A stretch of DNA of 64,000 bases. Origin: Echinometra lucunter (taxonomy: Eukaryota > Echinodermata > Echinoidea > Camarodonta > Echinometridae). Shown here in pieces: positions 1-12,006 of the stretch (its first letter is position 1; each line of letters starts with the position of its first letter). The notes beneath the pieces were generated by a model. It was given only the letters and a program-made list of their open reading frames with translations. It ran no database searches and was not told where the DNA came from. Location of the stretch: NCBI GenBank assembly GCA_029962745.1, contig CM057161.1, positions 10,165,407 through 10,229,406 of the forward strand, in the 5' to 3' direction. A program made the translations under genes and the position numbers.

Positions 1-404
1 GTTCCATAGTGGAGGATATAGGTCTGCAGATCTGAAATAGACGTACAGGTTGAGTGGAATAGGAAACCGAATGATTTCATGCCTCACGTCGTGTCAGGCT
101 TCCTTCGAATAATGCTCTCACCAGGTGTGAAAATGATATAGTCTCTCCTTCCAGACATGTAAACAATTGAAGCTTATAGCTGTGAACTAGATAGTCTCCC
201 TTTCCAGACTTTCCGAATTCATGCTTGTACATGTATAAGAGAGGGAAGTCTCTTAAAAACGACGACTGCTTCAAAATTTCATTCCAACACCTTTCATTAC
301 AACAGAAGTTCCTAAATAACTGATGGCGAATAAGCTTGATAGGCTTTCGATATTACACTTCTTTGATTAGTATTCACAGCGTAGAAACCTGGAACGCCTA
401 TTTT

Positions 405-435
<31 letters not shown>

Positions 436-987
436 AAACAAAAAAAAAACATTTTCACTTTGGTTTTCACTGAGGTCTTCCACAAACCATCGGGTTTGAA
501 TTTGTTTGCATATTCCTTCATGAGGGTCAGTTTCAGGGTTAGAAGTCACATAATCGTCATGAAACTGTTGTCAAACATTTCGTATCTTCTGGTCGGTTGG
601 TCATAACAGCTGTGATTCCACATGAGTCTGCATGACAGATAGGATCATGACCCCCCCCCCCCCCCCCCCTCCCCCCCAAAAAAAATGTGTTTTAAACAAC
701 GGGCAAATGACAATGAAATTGTAATTTGTGCTTATTTTGACCGAAATCTGCCATAGTTGAAGGGTCTGCATGAGGGCATGTTGCTCTGTCATATTGGAGG
801 GGGCACAAACAGTGTACCCCTCCTATTATTAATTCTTTTTCTGTGCCTGTCAGCGAGTTTATTGTCTGTCTTCTCTTCTTATTTTTTGGATCACTAATCT
901 TCATGCTTTAGGGATTTTTACTTATAGCCCCGATGTGACCTCTGACGGAAGTAATCAAACTCGTTTTGAAATTCCTCCCCCATACAG
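1..987. other. Intron or flank upstream of sulfotransferase exon; low complexity
   Basis: I see no coding exon here. The stretch holds an A-rich run with AAACAAAAC repeats (about 405-450), a long poly-C tract (about 650-669) followed by poly-A, and ordinary AT-rich sequence. The part next to 987 is the intron before the sulfotransferase exon and ends in a pyrimidine-containing acceptor (CCCCCATACAG). Earlier exons of that gene are not visible and probably lie beyond the window edge. Confidence 0.6.
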
Positions 988-1917
988 TCCACTGTTGACG
1001 TGAAAGGCCGCCAGATACAACGCAAGAGGACTCTGCTTCAGGCGTGCTCCGATCTTGAGTTCCATGAGTACCCATCGCGAGATCACAACCTGACTTCAGA
1101 GGAGATCACCTCTCTCAAACATACCTATGTCTTCGACAAGCACAAGCTTCTTTTCTGCTACTTGCCCAAGGTCAGCTGTACCAGCTGGAAGCATTTTTTC
1201 CTGGTGTCCTACGGAGTCTTCAATCCCCACGCCGTGCGGAAGCGGGGAGAACGGAAGCGGAGTGTCCACACCGAGTTCGAGAACGTCTTCAAGACCATTG
1301 GACAGTTTGAACGGGACGAGGCCAATCTGAAGCTCAAAGACTACACGCAGTTCCTGTTTGTCCGCAATCCGTTCTCGCGCGTCCTGTCGGCCTACCGTGA
1401 GAAAATTGAAGGTAAGGATCCAGAGGATCCAGACAAGGGCCACTACAGCCAGTTCCTCACCCGATGGTTCGAAAAGACCGATCCTCAATATCTAGAGCAA
1501 AGAAACAAAACCACTCCGTATTCCTTCCGTGATTTCATCCGGTACTTCATGGCCAGGCGAGTGGAAGACGAGCACTGGAATGACCAGTATCAGCTCTGCC
1601 ACCCTTGTCTGGTCGAGTACGACTTCATCGGCAAGTATGAGACGTTGCATGAGGAAGCACAGCGGTTTCTAAGATCTGTCGTCAACGGATCCTCCCTAGT
1701 GTTCCCCACTGCTGATCCTCAAAAGCCGACGCGGAATAGCTCTAGCGATCAGAACATGGCAAGATATTACCAGACGATCCCTGACGACGATTTCGTCTCG
1801 CTGATCGACTGCCTGTATCCTGATCTGAGATTGTTTGGGTACTCCATACCCAAAGCCATAAGGAGACCGGGGTTACGCTTATCAAGACAGCACATGCTTT
1901 TGGTGGATGTTGGGTGA
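988..1917 (+). CDS. Carbohydrate sulfotransferase (HNK-1ST/CHST11-like), terminal exon, 5' partial
   Basis: This is the catalytic domain of a Golgi type II sulfotransferase of the Sulfotransfer_2 family, which moves sulfate from PAPS to sugars of glycosaminoglycans or glycoproteins. The 5'-phosphosulfate loop (LPKVSCTSWK, about 50 codons into the exon) and the 3'-phosphate site (FVRNPFSRVLSAYR, about 70 residues later) are intact. So are the family signatures EHWNDQYQLCHPC, the following DFIGKYETL, and a C-terminal DCLYPDLRLFGYSIP. The exon opens after a CATACAG acceptor in phase 0. There is no in-frame ATG, an in-frame TGA lies at 967-969, and the first Met-like codon is GTG at 1000, so the N-terminal anchor and stem are on missing exons. 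The stop is TGA at 1915-1917. The family is certain. The acceptor sugar (chondroitin, dermatan or HNK-1 type) cannot be told from this exon. Confidence 0.9.
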   Translation, partial: STVDVKGRQIQRKRTLLQACSDLEFHEYPSRDHNLTSEEITSLKHTYVFDKHKLLFCYLPKVSCTSWKHFFLVSYGVFNPHAVRKRGERKRSVHTEFENVFKTIGQFERDEANLKLKDYTQFLFVRNPFSRVLSAYREKIEGKDPEDPDKGHYSQFLTRWFEKTDPQYLEQRNKTTPYSFRDFIRYFMARRVEDEHWNDQYQLCHPCLVEYDFIGKYETLHEEAQRFLRSVVNGSSLVFPTADPQKPTRNSSSDQNMARYYQTIPDDDFVSLIDCLYPDLRLFGYSIPKAIRRPGLRLSRQHMLLVDVG

Positions 1918-3703
1918 AATTTTCATGCGTACATTCTCCACCAAAGAAACAAATTCTCGAGACTTTCAGTTTCAGTACTTCTTATGATTATGAGGTAGAA
2001 ATATGTGGCAATGGCTGAGGAAAATGATGAAAATGGTTAGAACTTAAGATATTATTTAGGTCTTCCCGTCTGGCCTGGGTCTACATTTTCTTACACGACG
2101 AAGAGTGATTTTAGGTCGATTATAACTGAAGAGCTAAGGACATTAATATTAGAGTGTTGTCCAGCATAGGGGTGAAGCTGATGGCTTAAAGCCCAGAAAC
2201 AAGTACATGAACATGATGAATGTTGATGAACCTTTAGAGAGTCACTTAAACATCGCCATCTATCGACATAAACATGATAACTTCATTTCCAGACAAAGTG
2301 GGTTTTTTTTCTCGATGTCTTTCGATTCTTCAAGTTCAAGCAAGCAATTCTTATAATGCGATGCTTCGTTGCATATTATTAAAAATGGATACCTGTTAAT
2401 GGATTTGAATAAGATGATAATAGTCATTTTTGTAATTCAAAGTAAAAATACTTCAGTCTGATTATCTGTACAGAGCACGAAATGAAGATGACCCCAAATT
2501 TGAAAGGATATTTGGAAGGCGGTATACAATGGTTGGAATATCACATTTCTTGGAATAATGTACTACATGAATGTATATGAATGTGCACATAATTTATATC
2601 CCCGATAGTAATTTTGCATCCAAAAGTTGTACTGAGGTTTCCTTAGTCAACAAATGGTTGGCTTTTAATGTATTTAACGCCTATTCTGACTCATGTTTTT
2701 CAAGCATTTCCGTCTATTACCTGCATAATTTATTGCAGACGTTCTCTATAAGATTCCGGAATGTGTGTGGATATCTAAATGCAAGCTAAATCTCTTACAT
2801 TATAATGCTTTCCTTCATACGCAATCAAAAATTTTCTCTTTGCAAACAAGTTGTAATACAAACTCCACGCTGAAACAAATGCAAACAGACATGTTTAGTT
2901 CATATTAATGACATATGGACCGTTAGAAAAGCGATCAGTGCATAATAGTGATTTTCTGTATTTATCATCGGAGGAGCAGATATATATATATACTTTTCAT
3001 AAACTGATGTGTAGCTTTTTTGCTATAGACAAACAGTTCAACAATCAAAATCCAATATGATTGCTAGCGTGCAATAAACAGAGGATGACGAACAGTAAAA
3101 TGCTTTTTGAAGAAAAAAAAGTTACTACCAGACCAGAGGTGTGTGTAATTTCCATGTGTTTTGCTTTTTTCTTACTCCTGTTTCTCAGAATATTTGCCTA
3201 TAAATGTATATTTCCCATTATTTACAACATGTTCTATTATTTAAGATGTGTCTTTACCACCATTTAAAGTAAATCAATCCTTGTTTCTTACAGCCGAGTG
3301 AACTATTTCCCGATTTACGTTTTTGTCAGTAAAGAATAGGCAAATCTGAGCACACCTTCCGTCTATTACTATGCAAAGAGCTAATTTTGCTGTCTTCTTT
3401 TCTTCAGATCCATTCAAACGAGTATTCTCCGTACTCACGAGTGACTGGTTATTGGTGATCAGATCTCGAAATAGATATTATGACCCTATGACCCATACAA
3501 CTCGCCACGTGCTTTCACGAATCCTTACAAGTGGGACCCTTCAACATGTTTATCGCAAAAATATGCAAGGACGAAACCTTGACGCTTTCAAATTTTTGTG
3601 TCTTTTCTTTTCATAAGATATGGAAAGCATTTCATTGCTACCGAAAAAGAGGCTATTTCAGCGAAATAATAATAGCTGTCATTTTTCTTTGGTCTTATCA
3701 GGC

Positions 3704-3738
3704 CCGTAACTAGGATTTTTGCGGGGGGGGGGGGGGGT
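3704..3738 (+). repeat. Poly-G fragment with hAT-like head motif
   Basis: The sequence CCCGTAACTAGGATTTTTGC is followed directly by a run of about 14 G. This matches the start of the hAT-type elements recognised elsewhere in the window (GGCGTAAATCC plus G run at 14473, GGCGTCGATCC at 54836). No matching right end or target duplication was found, so it is treated as a single-ended fragment. Confidence 0.5.
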
Positions 3739-4390
3739 CGACATTGGAAGAAGTGGACCTTTCTCTGAGAGCGAAGCAACCGAAGGTCAGGGGGCGTAAC
3801 TTTCCAGTGTATTGGTACAATCGTAGTCGTTTTAGATTTGGACTTAACAGAAGTTTCTTATAATTTTTTTACCATTTCTTTTTCCTTTTTTGGGAGGGAG
3901 TGGGGGTGGAAAGAGATATAGAAAGCGGAGGCTCAATCGTGTAATTTCAACCAAGTCTTGCCTTGTCCTGACTGTCATGATTCTGTAAGCAAGTTTCATC
4001 CTTTGCTCCCGTGTTATGTGGAAGGGCATTTACACATGAATGGCAAACTGTCCATTTTTTGCAATTTTTAAATTTTGTACCATGGAAGAGAAAAACGAAT
4101 GTGTTCACTCATGCGTAAAGTTTCTCTTTGTGTTCACCTACCAGATTAAAAGACCATTAAATTTCCTTTAATATGATATACAATCTAATGATTTTTATCA
4201 AAGTCACTCTTATATGAAAAATCTGAACTTGAAAAAGTGTTTACTTTCTTTTTTTTTTTTTTTTTGTTGTTGTTAAGTGTATTATGGGCCTTGTAAAGGA
4301 GGAGCAGAGAGACAGGGAAATGGGGAGAGAGAAAGAGAGAGTGTGTGTGCATGGTGTGTGTGTGCATGGGGGCGAAATGTATGAGTGGAG

Positions 4391-4550
4391 ATGCCGTGGT
4401 CGAGTGGTCTAGGCGCTTGACTGGAGACGCGAAAGTCGGGGGTTCGATCCTCGTGGTACGGCACCTATATGCCCTTGAGCAAGGCATTTTATCTACATTG
4501 CTCTTTTATCGTACATCAAATAAATGAAAATGCTATAGGCATTATTAAAA
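4391..4550 (+). repeat. tRNA-derived SINE, copy 1
   Basis: A tRNA-like head runs from 4391 to 4465. It has an A box (TGGTCGAGTGGTCTAGG), a B box (GGTTCGATCC) and a pairable acceptor stem (TGCCGT with ACGGCA). A non-tRNA body follows, CCTTGAGCAAGGCATTTTAT, then TACATTGCTC, then an AAATAAA/poly-A end. The same head and body recur in inverse orientation at 32553-32690, which shows a dispersed retroposon rather than a tRNA gene. The head resembles Leu/Ser-type tRNAs, a common SINE source. I cannot name the family. Confidence 0.8.
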
Positions 4551-4860
4551 AAAAAATAAAAATGATGCGAGACGGGGGAAAAGAGGAGAAATAGGAGGGG
4601 CATAGAAATTAACTATGGAGATAGGAGAAAGAAAGAGAGAGAGTAAGAAAGAGAGAGATGGGGAAGATAAGAAGGGGAAAAGGAAGGAAAAAAGAGATAA
4701 TTTGCCCATATTCACAAACAACCCTAGAAAAAAGGGTTACATCGTTATCCTCGAAAGAATTCGAGAAACAATTCACGAACCTTTGAACTTCTGGCATTCT
4801 CAGTGCACTTAATTAGTTTTATCAGCTTAGAGTAATCTTAATTCTGGAATGGGTAAATGA

Positions 4861-4895
4861 GGGAGAGAGAGGGGGGGAGAGAGAGAGAGAGAGCA
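4861..4895. repeat. (GA)n microsatellite
   Basis: Interrupted GA dinucleotide run. Similar GA-rich low complexity extends over 4620-4700. Confidence 0.8.
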
Positions 4896-5276
4896 ATCAA
4901 CGTTTTGGACCATTGTAATGATTTTTTTTTTTTTACAAAGCTCTAATGATGCCTACTATTCCATCACGATTTTCTTACCTACTGATTTTCTAAATCATCT
5001 CTTCTGGAAGTGGGAAGAAATATCGAAATGTTAGTATCTTGACTGGACTTTATCGTTTCAAACTTTTAGTGATTTCCAGCACGAAAAAATAAGAACACAT
5101 GCTTTCTATCCGCATACACTCCGCTCGCCTATATGTTTTTAAACTAGAAATGGACCGGTGCGTGTATAAAACACTTAATATATCCTACCCACCGATATCT
5201 CAATTACAGTCAGAAAAGTAATATGCACCCTATTTGAATTTGCAGGAAAGAATCACAACAATGCATTTTCATTTGG

Positions 5277-5692
5277 TTAACCCATTCGTGACAGAGGTCC
5301 ACATTTTGTGGTTTGGCCTAATATCTTCTGATGCAAAGCTCTAAAAATCATACCAAATACATGGGCAGAAAGAGCATAAAATTCTACACAAACTGTGCCC
5401 ATTTTGGTTATGTCAATATTTGTTGTGTGATGCTGAAAACTTTTAAAAGGAAAATAAGCATTAAAATCCTTAAATTGGCAATGTGATAGAAAGTTTAAAA
5501 TCACCGTTTTCCCCTGCAAATTGGCAACTTTTTGACTTCTCATCATAATTTCTGTCAATTTATATTCATTTCAGATACATGACATTTTATAAGAAAAATG
5601 TAGCAATAAAATGAAAATGTTGGTGTTGCCAATTTGAAGAATAAAAGCTGATCAAATTAGGCTTTAAATAATTCCTATCACGAATGGGTTAA
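5277..5692. mobile_element. piggyBac-type MITE with TTAA target duplication
   Basis: The sequence TTAACCCATTCGTGA at 5277-5291 is repeated as its exact reverse complement at 5678-5692. The outer TTAA at both ends is the tetranucleotide duplicated by piggyBac transposases, leaving an 11-bp perfect terminal inverted repeat that begins CCC, as in many piggyBac relatives. The unit from 5281 to 5688 is 408 bp and encodes no transposase. A 93-codon open frame on the minus strand inside it looks spurious. It is therefore a non-autonomous element, assigned from TSD and TIR only. Confidence 0.75.
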
Positions 5693-6099
5693 TCATCTGA
5701 AATCTAGTCAGCGGCATCTAACAAATAATGGAGATTCATTTTATGTTACTCCGTGGGATGAAGTAAACATCTCTGGAAGTAAAAACAAATTTTATTTGAA
5801 ATGAAAGAAGATACGGCTAACATTATCAGTGTGGGAGGTTTAAGAAAGGTCAGTGAATAGTACGAGGAAATACCAAACAAACATGGCAAAGTCTATAGTA
5901 GATAAAGGCGTTCTATTTTCATTCACTCCATGGTGATTTATACACTTTGGTATTTTAATCTGTTCCGTTTGGCACCTTTTTTAGGATTCCCGTAGCAATG
6001 GTATAAATGGGTAATGGTTCCGCGAAAGGGGAACAAATAATTCTATCTTGAGGTGCAAAAGTTAATGTAATATGAAGAAAGCTGCTAGGTACCAGGCTC

Positions 6100-6222
6100 G
6101 ATTAGCATTCATGCTATATTCCGGTTCCTTTTATCCTTTGATTGTATTCTATACATGTATCTGTATGTATCTCATATGTTTATTATTGGATAATACATTT
6201 CAAGTTCAAGTTCAAGTTCAAG
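6100..6222 (+). mobile_element. Probable LINE 3' end with (TTCAAG)n tail
   Basis: A short T-rich 3' region ends in TTATTATTGGATAATACATT followed by about four TTCAAG units. A short-repeat tail directly after a compact 3' UTR is typical of CR1/RTE-like non-LTR retrotransposons. No reverse transcriptase sequence is attached. Confidence 0.4.
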
Positions 6223-8067
6223 GCTAATGAGTTTATGAATTAGAAGCCGAAATGCAGGATAAACATATTATAGAAATAATATATTTGTAAAGATAATGAA
6301 CAATTGAGTATATGCCCACTATCCAATGTTGAATTAAGCTGTAAATAGTAACTAAATAAGCATTAATACCCAATGCTAATTGTAGAGGAGGGTTTCTTCC
6401 GACACCACCTCCACTAGTTTGAATGCAAAATTTAAAAAAAAAATACGATATCGTTGGAAATTCCTTTCTTGTATATATGGTTATATATTCGTCAAAACAA
6501 TTAAGGTTTTATTGGTAAACCGGGAATGGGAGAAAAGGAAACGTTAAAGGAAAATCATATACATGTATGAACCAATTTTGGAGTCGTGGAATCAAGGTAA
6601 TTCTAACTAAGAATAATTCGTGTGTAGAAATTGCACGCGCACACATGCGAATTTTGTTCATTTTCAAACCTTTGCTTCAGGCTGTCATCGTTCATTTTTC
6701 TGAATATGATATTCTATTCCCAAAGATATCACCAACTATATTTTGATTCTATCACCCAAATTTGTCGATACCAATTATCATTATTTTGGCCCTATTCCGA
6801 TCCCAGACGCAAAAGAAAATTCTCAACTGAGATTTCGGGTTATGCGTAAACTCTCAGCCTAGCGATGTTTGCACATGCACCACGCAGAATGAGTGTGTGT
6901 ATTCGTGGTAATCTCGCTTATAATAAGGGGAAATCTTATACATTATTGTCTGTGTGTTGTTCGAGTGTTGAAAGCTAGCTGTCTTCGAGCGTGCAATGCA
7001 GACATTGGTATTCACATTCTGGGGATGCACCCGTTGTGGTGTTGTGATGTTTTTCCATGCACAAGTGCACAAGTGCATCTGTATTACTGCGATGATGGCT
7101 GTTCTCACTGTGTACTAAGTGGTAAATCTGCGAATTGGTGTACGTAAGTAAAGGTAAGTAGGCCTCTTCATTATTGATTTGATGGTGAATGCATTGTTGT
7201 TTGGAATGAGCAGTGATTTATAACCTTGCATCCATGGTGCGGCCTCACAAGATTTGGAATATACTTATATTGATTATACAGTAGACTCCAAAGAAAATGA
7301 CATGAGTGTAGCATAAAAATGCATTCGTTTTGTGTACAATTATACCACATTATGCCCATGATATCACGCATGCATACATGATAATTATATCACTTGATAT
7401 GACATTTGATAATACATGCTTTGAAAGTAGTCGACAGGGAGGTATATGGCGCCATTCAATATTAAACGAGGCGCCACGGAAGTTGGGTCTATTACACGCT
7501 GTGGAGTGACTGGTAGGTGTGTCCCTAATGAGCATCTAAATTCAGTAGTGAAGTGTCCATGTAGTGTGTTCGTGCCATGCACCACAGTACTCTTGAATAT
7601 GAAATGCCACACCAAGTTTAGCCAAATATTGCAACAAATTATTCAAAATATGATTATTTCCTTCTCTAATCAATGTCCGATTTATTATGTGAAACTCGGT
7701 GAGAAGTGAGACAACTGCAGAAACCGCTTTGTGACAGTACTTGCCAGGTCGGACACACCTCCAACAAGTTTTTTTTTTCAGTGAGGCATAATATTCCGAT
7801 GCATTCTTAATGATTGTGCCTCCAGAATTCATATCATATGACATAATAGATTATTATTCTTATTAAATCGGAATAGTTTCTATTTCCGTATCAACATGAC
7901 AACAATACAGTCACATTCCAAAATAAGTGTAGGGTGATTCCACGGGAAATGTTCACTTTCCAAAAATCTCGAAATTGGCAATAAACACCATAATCTAATC
8001 TTGTCACCTGTTTTACACCGTGATCTTTTCATTCATTTCTTAAACATTCAGACACGATTTTCTTCAA

Positions 8068-8088
8068 CTCCCCCCCCCCCCCCCCGCT
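8068..8088. repeat. Poly-C tract
   Basis: Uninterrupted run of about 17 C, one of many poly-G/poly-C tracts in this window. Confidence 0.85.
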
Positions 8089-9376
8089 TTGGGGCAAAAT
8101 GCAGGAGCAATATTAACAGTCGAAAGGTCTAGTGTAGGGGTCACATTATTTCATACCACAATCATTTCAAAATTCAGATTCATTTTCTTTTTAATTGTGC
8201 TGAATGGATCAAATGCTACTGAGATGACATTGGCAAGAGCCAAATATTAAGGCGAACAAAAGTGTCACGTTCGTTACGCAAAAGCACGTTATGTCCGTTA
8301 CATTTCTTTTTATGGATGGGTCTGAAAATATGTAGCACAATCGTTATGCAGCTTGGATTGATATTGGAGTTTAAGTATAAGCTTCTGTTTTTATTTAACC
8401 TCGACTCATAAACCTCAAACCTTACAGATTTTTGCAACAATATAAAAGGAGTAAAATGCCGGATCCATGTCGTATCTATCGATTACAAATTGTTGTTGTT
8501 GTTGTTTTGTTGTTGTTGGTTTAGTGTCGATTTGCCATCGGTGCATTGGATGATTTTCGCCAGACAAAGATTTTATTATCTACTTACCTATTCAGTGAAA
8601 TATAATGGTGTAAAAGTCATTATACGTGCATGACTGATTGACTGTCAAAAGTGTCTGCATGATTCGTGTACTAGAGCATAATTATAATGACTCTTGATTT
8701 CCTTAAAAATTGTCTTAAATGGCCGACATGTATGAATGTCATGTTGGATTGGCTGGAATCGCCCATAACCATGATAACTGTTGGTAATCTATCACATTTT
8801 ATTGACAGATAGAACTGCTCATATATTATGGCACAGGGCTATGAATGTTGCTTAATAAAGGATCAATGGATGAATACACTATCACTTATACCAATGAATT
8901 ATGATGTTATTAAAGGTAATAAAAACCCCTATCTGTTGATGTTACATTTATAGTTTATGTTATTTGACATTATGTAGATCGAGATCAACCATTAGATCGA
9001 AAAAGAAACTAAATAAGGTGTTTGATATGACGCACATGATTGTGCTTGTCAATTCTGCTATTTACAGACATACCCCAGTTACGAATTATTGACATGTGGC
9101 TGAATATGCAAACATTAACATGCAGATAGTCGTAGACAAGTACGAGATCAGCCATGATTAAGTTAAAACCTACAAATCAACACATGCAGTACTGTTCCAA
9201 TGGAGACGACACTGAAACCGTGCTTTAAAAAACACAACAAAAATTGATTACCATTATAACTTTTTGTACTTTTGGATGATGAAAATGGTATACTACTAAC
9301 ATGACTTATTTCGAGCCGACTCAGTTTTCAAAACACTATGATTTGAATAAATTCGATAATTATGTTTCACAACTGA

Positions 9377-9613
9377 TTATTGATTTGATTTGATTTGATT
9401 TGTTTTTTCCGTTTCACAGTAACCATGTACAAAACAAATATATAAATTCAGTAACCTCGTAATTTCATAACTAATATAATGAAACAACATCGTAAGAGAA
9501 AGAACAGAATTACTGAGGAACTGAACGAAATAAAGTTGACCTGACTGAAAAAAAAACCCAGTAAAACGGAGGGGCAAGCTAAAAAAAGCAAAGCTTGTAA
9601 GGTGCAAGCCCCA
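9377..9613 (-). mobile_element. LINE 3' end, copy 1, with (AAATC)n tail
   Basis: Read on the minus strand, the segment matches 56581-56822 nearly throughout. Shared blocks include CTTACAAGCTTT, GCCCCTCC, AGGTCAACTTTATTTCGTTC, CCTCAGTAATTCTGTTCTTT and TTACTGTGAAACGGAAAAA, and both end in AAATC repeats. Two copies sharing a 3' end and a short-repeat tail indicate a non-LTR retrotransposon truncated at its 5' end. No ORF remains. Confidence 0.7.
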
Positions 9614-10479
9614 GAAATTTAATTGTATGCATACGGTCAAGAACGTGTATAAAATTATGTATTATGTATGTATTCAAAACATATCGAATACAAATCGTGT
9701 TCATTATGACCATCCCTTCTCTCCACAGCCCCACTGACCAGTTAATAACAATCATTACGATATCTAAACGCCAATAATATTTTACTGTTATTCCAAGTTC
9801 CTCTACGTGAATTCCAACGGTTGTAACTTGAATCCAGCCTCTATATATACCATTTGAAGTGGTTCAAGTTGTTTTTATTGCGCGTGTTGTTTGTCAAGAT
9901 TTGAAATCACATGGACTTTGACATCTCTCTCTTTCTCTCTCTCTTTCGCTCTGTCTGTCTCCGTCTCTTTCTCTGGCTTTCTCATGCCACATGAACTGCT
10001 TCTCGGAGAATTATTGGAATAAAACATTATATGACAGCCTCCTTCTCTTTATCGGGGGGGGGGGGGGGGTATGGGTTTGCCGAAAATTTCGACATAGTTG
10101 GTCATTTCTTCAATCACACCCCATAATTTTGTGCAAGTTTGCTTTCCACCAGCATGACAAATATACGTTACAAATGATAGCATAAACATTTGAATATAAT
10201 GAACAGACAAATAAAAAGTTTCTGCGTGGCTTAATATATACCATTATAGTTACATGATTATAAACAATCATAATCTGTATACTGGAGCATATACATTCTT
10301 TACTTAACCATGGTTATTTTCTTGTTTGAAAATTAACAGTGTTGAATATGTTTCCTTCTTCTTATTCTTCTTTCCACCTCCTGTACTTTTCTTCTGATTT
10401 CTCAGCTTCTTCCCGATTGTGCCCTAATTCCCTGATTGTGTCCCTCTTCCTATTCTGGATCAGCCCCTGTCTGTGTCCC

Positions 10480-10590
10480 CCTCTCTCCATTTCTCTCTCT
10501 CTCTCTCCCTCTCCACCCTCTCTCTCTCTCTCTCTCCACCCTCTCTTCTCTCTCTCTCTCTCTCTCTCCCTCCCTCTCTCTTTCCCTCCC
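10480..10590. repeat. (CT)n-rich low-complexity tract
   Basis: Long interrupted CT repeat with CCCTC interruptions. Frames through it translate to Ser/Leu/Pro repeats and are not genes. Confidence 0.9.
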
Positions 10591-10777
10591 TTGCACCCCT
10601 TTCCTCTGCGATTTCTCCAATTCTCGCATTATTTTTGTTTGTCAGTGACGTCAAGCCAAGTGTGGTAAAGCATGAATGTGATGACCTTCCCACAGAGCTC
10701 GTGGTTTTTTTTTTTTTTTTTTGGGGGGGGGTTTTTTTCAGTGAAATGACTGAAATTATTTTTTTTTTCGTTACTGG

Positions 10778-10945
10778 TATATTATTTTCAATTTCAAATT
10801 AAATCCAATTTCACTTTCAATTTATTTTCCATCTTTAAAAAAACAAGCACAAATATAACATATTATTAACACATTGCAATGAGATAATGATATAAACATA
10901 AAAATGGAGGGATATGCTTAATAAGCAGGTTGCTTGTAAGCAGGG
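10778..10945 (-). mobile_element. Related LINE 3' end fragment
   Basis: On the minus strand it shows a GGGGCCCTGCTTACAAGC stem-loop region, then ATATCCCTCC, AAAATAAA, and a tail of AAATTGAAA-like units. The order of motifs parallels the 3' end at 9377-9613, but the sequence is more diverged, so it is called a related family member. Confidence 0.4.
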
Positions 10946-12006
10946 CCCCAGTATACAATATACAATCAACATTATGAAACAGCAAAATTATACATTAACA
11001 AAAAAACTACTAAAATTAGAGATTTTCATTGAGATGTACACTTAAGGTGTTCTTAAGTCTATCTCTATGATTATTTTGCATCTAACCTTCATTTTCTCAA
11101 ATTTTTCAGATATTCCTTGCTACTTCATTCTTAAAGAGAGAAATTATTCTACTACCCTTTAAAACATGGTGTGATACAGTGCATTAGCGACTAAATGTGT
11201 ATAGTGGTCGGCATGACATGAAAAAATATAGCCTTTCCCCGTGAAATACACAGTGATAATTATTCAATATAATAAGAACATTATTTATGGCATTAACCTC
11301 TGTATTTCTTTCAGTGGATTTTCGATAGAAAGGTTAACATATTTTGCATGTGCAAAATCACCAAGGTTTTAGACTCACTAATTCTGGTTCAATTGGGGGA
11401 GACAGGGATATACTCTTTCAGACTTTTATTGATCACTTCCTAAAAGATCTGATTACAGGAGGCTCATGTAAGTGCATTTCGGGGAAATATTCCTCACGTA
11501 ATTATCCTGTGGGATTTCAAATAGTGGTAATTTTCGTTTTTCACCATGTTAAAGCGCGTGAGTAAAATATACCTGCTATAACTAGAAGTCTTTGGGAATT
11601 CATCGTCACTCTTCGAGAGCTTTCTGGGCCACTTTAGAAGGAGCATGCGTAACGCTGAATGGTGAGTTATTGGGGCACTTGAAAATGCCCGTCAAACTGA
11701 ATGAGACACAAATCACTGCTGTAATTTAGAGGAATTGAATATCATGCGAGAAAGAGTAGATGTGTGATATTAGACATATCAGAAGATATGTGTGAAATCA
11801 AGAAAAATCAGTGGTGGATGAAGGGGGGGGGGGCGCATGTCCCAGTCAGTGACAGAGAATCGTGGAATTACCAGTAAAAAAAAAATGCTTATGGACGTTT
11901 TCGACACCATGAGATTGACAGGTCAGATTAGGGAGAAACTGGTAATGTGAATGGTATGGCTTTTAATGTGTCGGTTTATTAATTTTGTTTTGCTTCATTC
12001 TTTCAG

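Larger units (their letters stand above)
1918..5276. other. Sulfotransferase 3' flank and intergenic DNA
   Basis: No further coding exon is supported. The first part is presumably 3' UTR, with a possible ATTAAA signal at 2378-2383. Beyond that lie a poly-G fragment with a hAT-like head (3707-3737), a poly-T run (4250-4265), a tRNA-derived SINE (4391-4550), GA-rich low complexity (4620-4700 and 4861-4895) and AT-rich unique sequence. Small open frames here have no recognisable motifs. Confidence 0.5.
5693..12006. other. Intergenic DNA upstream of M6 gene 1
   Basis: No coding exon is supported. The region holds LINE 3' ends (about 6100-6222, 9377-9613, 10778-10945), poly-C and poly-G runs (8070-8086, 10055-10070, 11822-11833), a GTT run (8485-8520), a large CT-rich tract (10480-10590), poly-T/poly-G (10706-10735) and otherwise AT-rich sequence. 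It also holds a small inverted GGCGCC pair at 7447-7475 for which I have no explanation. Confidence 0.5.

Noticed and set aside
1000..1917. Complete 305-residue protein starting at GTG 1000
   Set aside because: The frame is open upstream to a splice acceptor at 987, GTG is not a normal nuclear start, and the family needs an N-terminal membrane anchor. It is a terminal exon.
4391..4465. Functional tRNA gene
   Set aside because: The same tRNA-like head with the same non-tRNA tail occurs at 32690 on the other strand, which identifies a SINE.
5277..5558. 93-codon open frame on the minus strand
   Set aside because: It lies entirely within the piggyBac-type MITE, begins inside its inverted repeat and has no recognisable motif.
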